From JABCPH02 sp963524305 (lineage in GTDB: Bacteria > Fusobacteriota > Fusobacteriia > Fusobacteriales > Leptotrichiaceae): a DNA stretch of 64,000 nt. Under the pieces are notes generated by a model. The model was given only the letters and a program-made list of their open reading frames with translations. It searched no databases and had not been told where the DNA came from. This document shows, piece by piece, positions 38,098 through 47,833 of the stretch (its first letter is position 1; each line of letters begins with the position of its first letter). A program made the position numbers and the translations under genes. The stretch covers positions 124,001 to 188,000 of the forward strand of contig CAURGH010000002.1 of the NCBI GenBank assembly GCA_963524305.1. Reading direction: 5' to 3'.

Positions 38098-41000
38098 ATG
38101 GCAAGGTACATGAAAATAAAACCAGCGGATAATTTTTTAGACAAATACAGTATGAAAAGTTTTGAGATAGATACTCTTAGTGTGTATTCTGAGAAAAAGA
38201 TAATTGAACTGCATTTGAAGATAAATAATTATAACGCGGATAGGGAAATTGAGGATTTGAGGAAACTTTTGTATAAAAGTTTTGGTAATGGATTGACGTT
38301 GAGAGTGGAATATGAGATTAAGCCTGAGCTTATTAAAGAAAATGTAATTGGATATGTGAAATTTAATATTGAAAATTATAAATTTGAGAGTGAGAGATAT
38401 CGATATTTATTTGCAAATTATGAAGTGGATAATATTGAAAAAGTACTTTATATTAAGCTGCCGGCCGAGCATATGGTAGAAGAAGTGAGAAAATCTCCAA
38501 TTGTTCATAGACTAAGTGATAAGATTTCAAAAGCGTTCGATGAAGAGAGAAGAGTTGAATTGACGACTGGAGATTTTGAGGAATTGAGAAAGAATTTGGC
38601 GGAACATTTTAATAATCTTGAGAAACCAGTTGAAGCTAAAGATATCCCAAAACCCGTACCTTCAAATCAAAATCAATCGAAAATTACAACTTCATACAAT
38701 AAAAATAAATATAGCAAAAAAATTGAGGATAGAAAAGCTAGTTCTTTTAGTGATCTTGAATATTTGAATGCTGGAGAGGATGTGGCATTAGAAGGGAAAA
38801 TATTTGGATTAGATATAAAGAAAACTAAAAATGGAAATTTGATGTATGATTTTCTAATTACAGATTATAGTGATTCAATAAGTTGTAGAATTTTCTTGAA
38901 ACCAAATGAAGATTTGGAAATAAAAGTTGGAGAATGGGTAAAAGTAATTGGTAGTTTTGAGGCGGATAGATTTACACAAGAGTATATAATTAATACAAAA
39001 AGAGTGGATAAGATTCCTTCAAAAGATGTAAAAAGAGTGGATAATGCTGAGAAAAAAAGGATTGAGTTACATGCACATACAAATATGAGTGAAATGAGTG
39101 GAGTTATGTCTGCTAAAGATTTAGCAAAAAGAGCAAAAGAATTTGGTCATAGTGCAGTGGCAGTTACTGATTTTGGAGTAGTTCATTCGTATCCGTTTGC
39201 ATATAAGGAAGCGACTGAAGATTTTAAGATAATTTTTGGAATAGAGGCTTATGTTGTAGATGATGAACAGGAAATGATTACGAAGCCAAAAGATATTAAT
39301 ATTGAAGAAGAAACTTACGTTGTATTCGATTTGGAAACGACAGGATTAGATCCTTTTAAGGATAAAATAATCGAGATTGGTGCAGTTAAATTGAGAGGTA
39401 ACCAAATAATTGATAATTTTTCTTTTTTTGTAAATCCTGAAATTCCAATACCAGAGAATATTACAAAATTGACAAGTATCACAGATGAAATGGTAAAAGA
39501 TGCTGAAACAGTTGAAGTTGTATTACCAAAATTTTTAGAATTTTGTGGAGATTCGACTGTTGTAGCTCATAATGCGAAGTTTGATGTTGGATTTGTGAAT
39601 CAAAAAGCAAAAGGATTGGGTTTAGATTATTCGCCAAGCGTTATTGATACTTTGCATTGGGCTAGAATATTATTGCCAGATCAAAAAAGATTTGGATTGA
39701 AATATGTTGCTAATTATTTTAAAATTTCATTGGAAAATCATCATAGAGCGGTTGATGACGCAAAGGCAACTGCTGAAATATTTCAGAAATTTTTAAATAT
39801 GGTACTTAGTCGTAAAATATTGAAATTATCGGAAATAAATGGAACCTTGCAAACGAATATTCAAAATGCAGATACTGAAAATACAATGATTTTAGTAAAA
39901 AATCAAGCTGGATTAAAAACATTGTATGAACTAGTTTCAAAATCTCATATTGAATTTTTTGGAAATAGAAAACCGAGAATTCCAAAAACGTTATTAAATG
40001 AAATGAGAGAAAATCTTTTGTTAGCAAGTTCAGCTTCGATTGTGTTTCAAAATAGTGGAGAATTAGCAAGATTATATCTTCGTGGAACAGAAAAAGAAGA
40101 TATCGAAGAAAAAGCTAAATTTTACGATTATATAGAAATTTATCCGTTATCGAATTATGTAGATGCAGTTGAAACTGGGGAAATAGACAATATAGAAGTA
40201 ATTAAAGAGATGAATCAATATTTTTATGAATTAGGTAAAAAGTTAGGAAAAATCGTGGTTGCGACAGGAGATTGTCATTATCTTGAAGAGAGAGAAGCTA
40301 TTAATAGAAGTGTTTTAGTATTAGGAAGCGGAATGGGAAGAAGGCAGTTTTCCTATGATAAGAAACTTTTCTTTAAAACAACTGATGAAATGTTGAAGGA
40401 ATTCGACTATTTAGGAGAAGATATTGCTTATGAAGTAGTTGTTGAGAACACTAATAAAATTAATGATATGATTGAGCCTGTAAGACCAATTCCAACAGGA
40501 TTTTATCCTCCGAAGATTGATGGAGCGGAAGATCAGGTTCGAGAAATGTCTTACAAGAGATTGGAAGAGCTTTATGGTGAGGATATCCCTGATCATTTGA
40601 AAGAAAGAGTTGAAAAAGAATTAAATTCGATTATTGGAAATGGATTTGCGGTATTGTATTTGATTGCACAGAAATTGGTAAATAAATCAGTTGAGGCTGG
40701 ATATTTAGTTGGTTCAAGAGGTTCGGTCGGATCTTCAATTGTTGCATACTTGATGGGAATTACCGAAGTTAATGGACTTTATCCTCATTATCGTTGTCCA
40801 AAATGTAAACACACAGAATTTATGATGGTTGAAGGAAGTGGAGTCGATTATCCTGATAAAAATTGTCCGAAATGTGGTACAAAATACATAAAAGACGGTC
40901 ATGCGATACCATTTGAAGTATTTATGGGATTCAATGGAGATAAAGTTCCAGATATTGATTTAAACTTTTCTGGAGAATATCAATCAAAAATTCATAAATA

Positions 41001-42393
41001 TACCGAAGAATTGTTTGGTTCAGATAATGTATTTAGAGCGGGAACAATTTCTACTTTGGCTGAGCGAAATGCGTTTGGTTATGTGAAAAAATATTTTGAG
41101 GAAGTAGAAGGAACACCAGAAATTAGCAAGAGAAAAGCGGAAATTACAAGAATTGCAAAAGGTTGTGAAGGTGCTAGAAAAACTACTGGACAGCATCCAG
41201 GTGGAATGATAGTAGTTCCACACGATAAATCAATTTACGATTTTTGTCCTGTACAAAGACCTGCAAATGATATGACTTCTACTTCAAAAACAACACATTT
41301 TGATTATCATGTAATGGACGAACAATTGGTAAAATTGGATATATTGGGACACGATGATCCAACAACATTAAGAATATTACAGGATTTGACAGGTGTTGAT
41401 ATATACACAATACCACTTGATGATAAAAAGGTAATGAGTTTGTTTAGTGGTACGGAAGCTTTGGGAGTAAATTCAAAAGATATTGACTCACCAACTGGAA
41501 CATCAGGAATACCCGAGTTTGGAACGTCGTTTGTAAAACAAATGTTAGTTGATACAAAACCAAAGACATTTGCGGAATTAGTGAGAATATCAGGACTTTC
41601 CCATGGAACAGATGTTTGGTTGAATAATGCTCAAGATTATGTGCGAAGTGGGACTGCAACATTAAGTGAAATTATAACGGTTCGGGATGATATCATGAAT
41701 AAACTTATTGATGATGGTTTGGATAAATCGTTAGCATTTAGTATAATGGAGTTTGTCAGAAAAGGTCAGCCTACAAAAAATAGGGAAAAATGGATTGAAT
41801 ACTCGACTAAAATGAAGGAACACGGTGTTCAGCAATGGTATATTGATTCATGCGAAAAGATAAAATATATGTTCCCAAAAGGACACGCTGTAGCATACGT
41901 AATGATGGCAGTTAGAATTGCTTATTTCAAAGTTCATTATCCAATTGAATTTTATACAGCATTTTTAAATAGAAAAGTTAGTGATTTCAAGATGACAATG
42001 ATGTTTAAACCTGTTGAAGACTTGAAAAAGGCTAAACTCGAAATGGATAAAAAAGGTAATTTGAATCCAAAAGAAAAACAAGAGTTATTTTTATATGAGA
42101 TTTTGATTGAAATGCATTACAGAGGAATTGAGTTAGAGCAAATAGATATTTATAAATCGGAAGCAAAATCATTTAAAATTGAAGATGGTAAAATTAGAAT
42201 GCCGTTGATTGCAATGGATGGTCTTGGAGAAGCAGTTGCAATAAATGTAGTAGATGAGAGAGAAAAAGGAGAATTTTTATCATTGGCAGATTTAATGAAG
42301 AGAACAAAATTAAATAAAACGGTTGTAGAATTATTAAAAGAAAATAAATGTATACCTGAATTATCAGCAACAAATCAGCAAACATTGTTTTAG
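38098..42393 (+). CDS. polC: DNA polymerase III alpha subunit, PolC type
   Basis: This 1431-residue replicative polymerase has its own proofreading domain. The order is as in Gram-positive PolC: an N-terminal domain, an OB fold (about residues 225-310), a PHP domain split by the exonuclease (PHP begins RIELHAHTNMSEMSG; exonuclease VVFDLETTGLD with Asp411, later HNAKFDVGF and HHRAVDDA), then the polymerase with VGSRGSVGSSIVAYLMG, a four-cysteine zinc site (CPKCKHTEF and CPKCGTKY), PDIDLNFSGEYQ supplying catalytic aspartates, and GQHPGGMIVVP. PolC in a diderm is a known trait of Fusobacteriota. Confidence 0.98.
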   Translation: MARYMKIKPADNFLDKYSMKSFEIDTLSVYSEKKIIELHLKINNYNADREIEDLRKLLYKSFGNGLTLRVEYEIKPELIKENVIGYVKFNIENYKFESERYRYLFANYEVDNIEKVLYIKLPAEHMVEEVRKSPIVHRLSDKISKAFDEERRVELTTGDFEELRKNLAEHFNNLEKPVEAKDIPKPVPSNQNQSKITTSYNKNKYSKKIEDRKASSFSDLEYLNAGEDVALEGKIFGLDIKKTKNGNLMYDFLITDYSDSISCRIFLKPNEDLEIKVGEWVKVIGSFEADRFTQEYIINTKRVDKIPSKDVKRVDNAEKKRIELHAHTNMSEMSGVMSAKDLAKRAKEFGHSAVAVTDFGVVHSYPFAYKEATEDFKIIFGIEAYVVDDEQEMITKPKDINIEEETYVVFDLETTGLDPFKDKIIEIGAVKLRGNQIIDNFSFFVNPEIPIPENITKLTSITDEMVKDAETVEVVLPKFLEFCGDSTVVAHNAKFDVGFVNQKAKGLGLDYSPSVIDTLHWARILLPDQKRFGLKYVANYFKISLENHHRAVDDAKATAEIFQKFLNMVLSRKILKLSEINGTLQTNIQNADTENTMILVKNQAGLKTLYELVSKSHIEFFGNRKPRIPKTLLNEMRENLLLASSASIVFQNSGELARLYLRGTEKEDIEEKAKFYDYIEIYPLSNYVDAVETGEIDNIEVIKEMNQYFYELGKKLGKIVVATGDCHYLEEREAINRSVLVLGSGMGRRQFSYDKKLFFKTTDEMLKEFDYLGEDIAYEVVVENTNKINDMIEPVRPIPTGFYPPKIDGAEDQVREMSYKRLEELYGEDIPDHLKERVEKELNSIIGNGFAVLYLIAQKLVNKSVEAGYLVGSRGSVGSSIVAYLMGITEVNGLYPHYRCPKCKHTEFMMVEGSGVDYPDKNCPKCGTKYIKDGHAIPFEVFMGFNGDKVPDIDLNFSGEYQSKIHKYTEELFGSDNVFRAGTISTLAERNAFGYVKKYFEEVEGTPEISKRKAEITRIAKGCEGARKTTGQHPGGMIVVPHDKSIYDFCPVQRPANDMTSTSKTTHFDYHVMDEQLVKLDILGHDDPTTLRILQDLTGVDIYTIPLDDKKVMSLFSGTEALGVNSKDIDSPTGTSGIPEFGTSFVKQMLVDTKPKTFAELVRISGLSHGTDVWLNNAQDYVRSGTATLSEIITVRDDIMNKLIDDGLDKSLAFSIMEFVRKGQPTKNREKWIEYSTKMKEHGVQQWYIDSCEKIKYMFPKGHAVAYVMMAVRIAYFKVHYPIEFYTAFLNRKVSDFKMTMMFKPVEDLKKAKLEMDKKGNLNPKEKQELFLYEILIEMHYRGIELEQIDIYKSEAKSFKIEDGKIRMPLIAMDGLGEAVAINVVDEREKGEFLSLADLMKRTKLNKTVVELLKENKCIPELSATNQQTLF

Positions 42394-42421
42394 CAACTAG
42401 AGATTTAGGAAAGGAAATGAG

Positions 42422-43480
42422 ATGGACTTAAAATATTTTTTAGATGAAAGTAACAAATTTGACAAAAAAATGGGGTTAAATTTTAGAGGGTTGTATTTTT
42501 GGATAGTTTTTATTGGAATATTGGTAACGGAATTAGTGAGTATTTTTATAACAAAATGGATTTATCGTATTCTCTTTGCAGAAATAATAAAAGAAAGTAT
42601 TGAAGTGGATATTACAAAATCAGCTGTAGATGTTGCTGTAATTTCTATTGTGTTTTTCCTTGTATCAACAGTATTGGTACGACTTGTTATTCACTTGTTT
42701 TATAGATTGAAAATAAGACACGAGATAAATAAATTTGAAGATGAAGAAATAAAGAGTGTAATACGAGAATGTAAAGTTAACGAAGAAAAATTAAATCAAA
42801 TTTTTAAATATCAATTAGAAAAAAAAATAGCAGAAAGTGATATGCCAGTAGATATTTATGATTTGAGAATGATAAGAAAAACATTAAATGAAGAAATAAA
42901 ATATAAAAGAAAAAGAATGTACTCGAATAAACTTGAAACTTTTTTCAAAAGTAGTAATATTATTTTGATTTTAATAATTTCACATTTAGTAACTTCAGTA
43001 ATTGCAGTATTTTTAGAATCAATTGGAATAAAGGAGAGTATTTCGATACCATTAAGAGGAATAATTTTCTTTATATTAATAATTATTTACTTCCATTTTG
43101 CTTCGTATTATCAGTATTCTAAAAATGATGAAAGCAATAGAGATATTAGAATAATCGAAAGTATTGAATATGCAAGTGTACAAGTTTATGAAAATAGTTT
43201 AGCAAAAGTTTTTTCGGAATTTCTTAAAATGAAAAATGAGAAATTTGAAGTATTGCCAGTACCTGCAGATAAATTAAGCTACTTTGAGAATACAAAATAC
43301 GAGTACAATCCTAAAACACGTGAATTAAGAATAGTTGTAGATTCAAGCTTTTTTAATGGGTACTTAGAAAAACTTTATGGAACAGATTTTAATTTTGAAA
43401 CATTTGATAAATTTGAAAATTTAGATTATATTTATAATTCTGGAAAAAAAGCAATATTAATTAAATTTAAAAGAGTGTAA
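42422..43480 (+). CDS. Membrane protein of unknown function with four predicted helices
   Basis: This 352-residue protein has predicted membrane helices at about residues 22-46, 68-93, 175-198 and 203-228. A charged cytoplasmic or periplasmic loop of about 80 residues lies between helices 2 and 3, and a soluble tail of about 120 residues follows helix 4. No known domain was recognised. It is 28 bases downstream of polC with AAAGGAAATGAG as a ribosome site, so it is probably co-transcribed with it. Confidence 0.7.
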   Translation: MDLKYFLDESNKFDKKMGLNFRGLYFWIVFIGILVTELVSIFITKWIYRILFAEIIKESIEVDITKSAVDVAVISIVFFLVSTVLVRLVIHLFYRLKIRHEINKFEDEEIKSVIRECKVNEEKLNQIFKYQLEKKIAESDMPVDIYDLRMIRKTLNEEIKYKRKRMYSNKLETFFKSSNIILILIISHLVTSVIAVFLESIGIKESISIPLRGIIFFILIIIYFHFASYYQYSKNDESNRDIRIIESIEYASVQVYENSLAKVFSEFLKMKNEKFEVLPVPADKLSYFENTKYEYNPKTRELRIVVDSSFFNGYLEKLYGTDFNFETFDKFENLDYIYNSGKKAILIKFKRV

Positions 43481-43494
43481 ATAGTTATAAAATA

Positions 43495-43530
43495 AAAAAT
43501 ACTTAGAGAGGCAAATCTCTAAGTATTTTT
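43495..43530. terminator. Bidirectional terminator overlapping the 3' end of the NlpC/P60 gene
   Basis: AAAAATACTTAGAGA and TCTCTAAGTATTTTT make a perfect 15-pair stem with a six-base loop. The stem includes the stop codon (43521-43519) of the gene on the minus strand. Confidence 0.9.
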
Positions 43531-44181
43531 GTTTATTCTAACAGAATATTTGTAATATTTTTTCCAGTAAGGACTTTTCAAAGAAGACATAACTACACCT
43601 TTAGAAGATGAAGCATTAATAAATAATGAATTTCCAACATAAACAGTTGTATGATTTGTTCTTCCTCCTGGTTTAAAAAATAAAATATCCCCTGGCTGTA
43701 AATTTTTTGTAGCAACTTTTCTTCCTAATTTAACTTGCTGAGTAGAAACTCTAGGTAATTCTTTATGATAAACTTCACGATAAACTCTACGTGTCAATGC
43801 AGAACAGTCAATTCCTCTCTTAGAATCACCACCCCAAGCATATTTTGTACCTTTCCAATTATTATAAGATGCCAATAATTTTTTTTGAGCGAAAACTTTC
43901 TTTTTTTGAGCAGGAGTTCCTGAATGCAGAACTTTTTCATGATATTTTCTAAGTTCATTCATTTTTTTTGTAACAATTGGAGATCTGTTGTTTTTAGTTG
44001 TTGAATACATACCTGAAGAACTTGCTGAAGATGTTCTTTTTTTTGTAGAATGTTTTGTTCCTTTATGTGCTAAACTTGTCTTATTTTTTATAATTTTTTT
44101 TGCTTTCGCTTTTGCATGTAAATTTCCTGGAACCATAGCCAGTAACATAAGGACAGATGTAAAAAATCCTTTTTTTCTCAT
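43519..44181 (-). CDS. NlpC/P60 family cell-wall peptidase
   Basis: This 220-residue exported protein has a signal peptide, then a basic Ser/Lys-rich linker (residues about 25-75), and then an NlpC/P60 domain. The catalytic pieces are YAWGGDSKRGIDCSALTRRV (Cys), PRVSTQQVKLG, LQPGDILFF and the His of GRTNHTTVYVG. It would cut peptide cross-links or stems in peptidoglycan. The basic linker may help bind the wall, since no LysM or SH3 domain is visible. It converges with the polC operon and diverges from fhs. Confidence 0.92.
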   Translation of the reverse strand: MRKKGFFTSVLMLLAMVPGNLHAKAKAKKIIKNKTSLAHKGTKHSTKKRTSSASSSGMYSTTKNNRSPIVTKKMNELRKYHEKVLHSGTPAQKKKVFAQKKLLASYNNWKGTKYAWGGDSKRGIDCSALTRRVYREVYHKELPRVSTQQVKLGRKVATKNLQPGDILFFKPGGRTNHTTVYVGNSLFINASSSKGVVMSSLKSPYWKKYYKYSVRINKNT

Positions 44182-44365
44182 AAATTAAAAAATCCTTTCT
44201 TTTTCAGATAAATCAAAAATATCTGATAATTCTTTTATACTTACTTAGTAAATAATTTTATCATTTAAAATTAAGAAATATAATATAATTTCGTTAAAAT
44301 ATAGTTAATGTTGAGTTATACAAATGAAATAAATACAAAAAAATAATAATTTCAAGAAATAAGAT

Positions 44366-44396
44366 AAAAAAGACTAGACTTAGACAGTCTTTTTTT
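44366..44396 (+). terminator. Terminator-like hairpin upstream of fhs, with no gene before it
   Basis: AAAAAAGACT and AGTCTTTTTT form a 10-pair stem with a 10-base loop followed by a T-run. A TATAAT at 44399-44404, the likely fhs -10, begins right after it. No gene on the plus strand ends nearby, because the polC operon already ends at 43530. It may end a small RNA or take part in fhs control. The rest of the gap from 44182 to 44474 is AT-rich and holds only this element and the promoter of the minus-strand gene. Confidence 0.55.
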
Positions 44397-44474
44397 AGTA
44401 TAATATAATTGAAAAACAATATATGCACAAGCTCATATTGTTAAATCATAAATTTATTTTTTTAGGAGGAAAAA

Positions 44475-46145
44475 ATGACAGATATAGAAATAGCTCAAAA
44501 GGCGAAAATGGAAAGAATTAATGTTATTGCGGAAAAAATAGGACTTACAGAGGATGATTATGAACAATATGGAAAATATAAAGCAAAAGTTAGCTTGGAA
44601 GTACTAGAAAAAAATAAAGATAAAAAAGATGGGAAATTAATTTTAGTGACAGCAATCACTCCAACACCTCCAGGTGAAGGGAAATCAACAGTAACAGTGG
44701 GATTGACACAAGCATTTAATAAACTTGGATATAATTCAATAGCTGCGTTAAGAGAACCATCATTAGGACCAGTTTTTGGAATGAAAGGTGGAGCAACTGG
44801 AGGGGGAATGTCGCAAGTTGTACCAATGGAAGATATAAACTTGCATTTTACTGGTGATTTACATGCGATATCAGCGGCTCATAACTTAGTTTCAGCTTGT
44901 ATTGATAATCATTTGAATCACGGAAATGAATTAGATATAGATATAAATAATATTTCTTGGAAACGTGTAGTTGATATGAATGATAGAGCATTGAGAGATA
45001 TTGTTATTGGAATAGGTGGAAGATTAAATGGAATTCCTAGACAGTCTTCATTCCAAATTACAGTAGCGTCTGAAATTATGGCGATTTTCTGTTTAGCAAC
45101 TTCGATTTCTGATTTGAAAGAAAGAATTGGAGAAATTGTATTTGCTTATAATAGAAAAGGTGAGGTTTTAAAAGTAAAAGACTTGAAAATAGAAGGTGCA
45201 GTTACTGCATTGTTAAAAGATGCAATAAAACCTAATTTAGTTCAAACTTTAGAAAATACACCTGTATTTATTCATGGAGGGCCTTTTGCGAACATTGCTC
45301 ATGGATGTAATTCAGTGTTAGCAACAAAAATGGCTTTGAAATTATCAGATTATGCAATTACAGAAGCAGGATTTGCAGCAGATTTAGGTGCTGAGAAATT
45401 TTTAGATATAAAGTCAAGAAAAGCAAATTTAGATCCAAATACAATTATTATCGTTGCAACTGTTAGAGCTTTGAAACATCATGGTGGAGATAAAGACTTG
45501 AAAACTGAAAATATTGAAACATTGAAAAAAGGATTGGTTAACCTTGAAAGACATATTGAAAGTATGCAAAAATATAATGTTCCAGTAGTTGTTGCAATTA
45601 ATAAATTTATTACTGATACTGATGCTGAAGTTCAAGTGATTAGAGATTATTGCAAAGAATTAGGTGTAGAAGTAGCTTTATGTGAAATCTGGGAAAAAGG
45701 TGGAGAAGGTGGAAAAGAATTAGTTGAAAAAGTTTTATCAGCAATTGATGAAAATGAAAAATCTGAAACTAAATTCAAACCATTATACGATTTAGATTTA
45801 ACTGTTCAAGAAAAAGTAGAAAAAATTGCAAAAGAAATTTACGGAGCTGATGGAGTAAACTTTACAGCTAAAGCATTAAATAATATTAAGAAATACGTAG
45901 AATTAGGATATGACAAATTGCCAATCTGTGTATCAAAAACACAAAAATCATTATCTGACGATCCTAAATTGTTAGGAAGACCAACAGGATTTAAAATAAC
46001 AATTAATGAAGTTAGATTATCAGCAGGAGCAGGTTTCCTAGTAGCAATGGCAGGAACAATCATAGATATGCCAGGATTACCTAAAAAACCATCAGCTGAA
46101 TTAATAGATGTTGATGAACATGGAGTTATTTCTGGATTATTCTAA
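44475..46145 (+). CDS. fhs: Formate-tetrahydrofolate ligase
   Basis: This 556-residue cytoplasmic enzyme makes 10-formyl-tetrahydrofolate from formate, ATP and tetrahydrofolate, supplying one-carbon units for purines and initiator tRNA. The P-loop TPTPPGEGKSTVTVG is at about residue 65, followed by LREPSLGPVFGMKGGATGGG, HLTGDLHAI-like FTGDLHAISAAHN, and EAGFAADLGAEKF. Length and end (MPGLPKKPSAELIDVDEHGVISGLF) match the family. AGGAGG precedes the ATG. A terminator lies 30 bases after the stop. Confidence 0.98.
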   Translation: MTDIEIAQKAKMERINVIAEKIGLTEDDYEQYGKYKAKVSLEVLEKNKDKKDGKLILVTAITPTPPGEGKSTVTVGLTQAFNKLGYNSIAALREPSLGPVFGMKGGATGGGMSQVVPMEDINLHFTGDLHAISAAHNLVSACIDNHLNHGNELDIDINNISWKRVVDMNDRALRDIVIGIGGRLNGIPRQSSFQITVASEIMAIFCLATSISDLKERIGEIVFAYNRKGEVLKVKDLKIEGAVTALLKDAIKPNLVQTLENTPVFIHGGPFANIAHGCNSVLATKMALKLSDYAITEAGFAADLGAEKFLDIKSRKANLDPNTIIIVATVRALKHHGGDKDLKTENIETLKKGLVNLERHIESMQKYNVPVVVAINKFITDTDAEVQVIRDYCKELGVEVALCEIWEKGGEGGKELVEKVLSAIDENEKSETKFKPLYDLDLTVQEKVEKIAKEIYGADGVNFTAKALNNIKKYVELGYDKLPICVSKTQKSLSDDPKLLGRPTGFKITINEVRLSAGAGFLVAMAGTIIDMPGLPKKPSAELIDVDEHGVISGLF

Positions 46146-46173
46146 AAAATTAAAATTTTGAAATATTAAGGCG

Positions 46174-46219
46174 GGACGGGATAACTGAAAAAAGTTAGTG
46201 CTGTTTCCGTCTTTGTTTT
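46174..46219 (+). terminator. Probable terminator of fhs
   Basis: GACGG pairs with CCGTC around an inner TAACT/AGTTA stem with a GTGCTG bulge, followed by TTTGTTTT. The stem is interrupted, so confidence is moderate. Confidence 0.55.
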
Positions 46220-46235
46220 AAGGATGGTGAATTGA

Positions 46236-46907
46236 TTGGGTGTATTTGGAAAAATAGTTGACAAATTTCGAAATAAAAATAATGAAGAGAAAAAATATTT
46301 GAAGATTGCTAAGGAGCATATTGATAAAGCAGGAGAAAATTTAACAAAAGAGCAAATTAATGAAATGATGAAGTTGGGAATGGATACGAGAGAACTTTAT
46401 CCAGAAGTTTCAAAATTGTATTTTGAACGAATAGAAGATTATTTTCCTCCTGCTTCAACAATGTTGGCTACTTTTTATATGGATAAAGATGATGAAATGT
46501 ATGAAAAATATTGTTTAAAGGCTGCAAATCAAGGAGAAAACATAGCAAAGAAAAGTCTTGCTATATTTTATGCAAAAAATAATAATGAAGAGAAAATGCT
46601 GGAATGGTACAATAAACTTGATGATAAGGAAGATTATGATGTATTAGCCTACATGTCAAATTATTATATGTTTCAAGATAATTACGATAAAGTGAAAGAG
46701 ATAAATTTTACAATATTAAAAAATAAGAAAGATGATGAGTATGCACCTAATTGTTTAGGTGATGCATATTTTGTTGAAGGTGATTTTGAAAATTCTGAAA
46801 AATATTATAAAATGGCTTTGGAAAATGGAAGTCCTGATTCAAAGGATAAATTATTCAACCTTTATCAAACAACAGAAAATATAGAAAAGTTTAGAGAATT
46901 AATTTAA
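46236..46907 (+). CDS. TPR/Sel1-like repeat protein, 5' part of a gene split by a stop codon
   Basis: These 223 residues form a helical-repeat protein of TPR/Sel1 type, with repeats such as YEKYCLKAANQGENIAKKSLA and NSEKYYKMALENGSPDSKDKL. The TTG start follows AAGGATGGTGA. The frame ends with TAA at 46905-46907, but the next 24 codons continue in the same frame without a further stop into the ATG-started part at 46980, and repeats run on across the break. A single change of GAA to TAA would explain it. The full protein would be about 526 residues. It has no signal peptide. Confidence 0.75.
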   Translation: MGVFGKIVDKFRNKNNEEKKYLKIAKEHIDKAGENLTKEQINEMMKLGMDTRELYPEVSKLYFERIEDYFPPASTMLATFYMDKDDEMYEKYCLKAANQGENIAKKSLAIFYAKNNNEEKMLEWYNKLDDKEDYDVLAYMSNYYMFQDNYDKVKEINFTILKNKKDDEYAPNCLGDAYFVEGDFENSEKYYKMALENGSPDSKDKLFNLYQTTENIEKFRELI

Positions 46908-46979
46908 AAAGATGAAACTAAAAGAGGAGAAGATCTTTTAAGTTTAGGAAATCTTTATTTTCATAAAAAAGATTATAAA

Positions 46980-47816
46980 ATGGCTGAAAAATGGTACTTA
47001 GAGTCTGAAAAATTAGGGTTTTTGGAGGCAAAATATAATTTAGGGTATGTTTATTATGAAATTGGAAATTTTGAAAAAGCTGAGAAGTATTTTCAGGAAG
47101 TGATAGAAAAAGTCCCACATCTTAAAGAAAGTGCTATTGAAAAATTAATAAATGTTTATAACAGTCAAGCAAATGTCTATCTAACCAGTGGAGATTTTGA
47201 TAAAGCTGAAAAATATTTAAAAATATTGGTTGAAAAATATGGGATAAAGGAATGTTATTATAACTTAGCAGTAATAAATAGACAAAAAGGAAATATAGAA
47301 AAATACAAAGAATATATTTTGAAAGGAATTGAATTTGGAGATAACGAATGTATGTTTAGTTATGCATTATTTGTTTATTCTGAAACTGGGAAATATACGA
47401 ATGAAGTAGATAGATATTTAAAAAATTCTGCTGAAGCAGGAAATGTTGAAGCAATGTATGAATTAGGACTTTTTGCTGACGAACAAAATAAAATAGATGA
47501 TTCTAAAAAATGGTATAAAAAAGCAATTAGAAAAGGACATACAACAGCTATGAATAATCTTGCGAATATTTACAATGAAGAGGGAAATGAGAGAGAAGCG
47601 TTAAAACTCTACTTCAAATCAGCTGAAAAAGGTAATCCTTTAGCATTTTTCAACCTTGGAAATTATTATGAAGAAAATAATAATATAGAACTTGCGAAAG
47701 AATATTATAATAAAGTATTAGATTCGTTGAAAGGTTATCCAACGTGTAAAATAGAGCAAGAAGCATTGGCAAAATTAAAAAAATTACAGAATAATTTAGA
47801 ATTAGAAAATAATTAA
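46980..47816 (+). CDS. TPR/Sel1-like repeat protein, 3' part of the split gene
   Basis: These 278 residues continue the helical repeats in the same frame as the previous entry (AEKWYLESEKLGFLEAKYNLG, SKKWYKKAIRKGHTTAMNNLA, ALKLYFKSAEKGNPLAFFNLG). No ribosome site lies close to the ATG at 46980; a GAGGAG at 46924-46929 is about 50 bases away with no start codon in reach. This suggests the part was originally read from the TTG at 46236. It may be silent now, or made by readthrough or reinitiation. Sel1/TPR proteins usually mediate protein contacts. Confidence 0.7.
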   Translation: MAEKWYLESEKLGFLEAKYNLGYVYYEIGNFEKAEKYFQEVIEKVPHLKESAIEKLINVYNSQANVYLTSGDFDKAEKYLKILVEKYGIKECYYNLAVINRQKGNIEKYKEYILKGIEFGDNECMFSYALFVYSETGKYTNEVDRYLKNSAEAGNVEAMYELGLFADEQNKIDDSKKWYKKAIRKGHTTAMNNLANIYNEEGNEREALKLYFKSAEKGNPLAFFNLGNYYEENNNIELAKEYYNKVLDSLKGYPTCKIEQEALAKLKKLQNNLELENN

Positions 47817-47833
47817 AGACAGAAGGTGAAAAA

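Noticed and set aside
38098..42393. Several open frames of 60-90 codons on the opposite strand of polC and other long genes
   Set aside because: They have no ribosome sites, show AT-driven composition (runs of Phe, Leu, Ile), and lie wholly within strongly supported genes.
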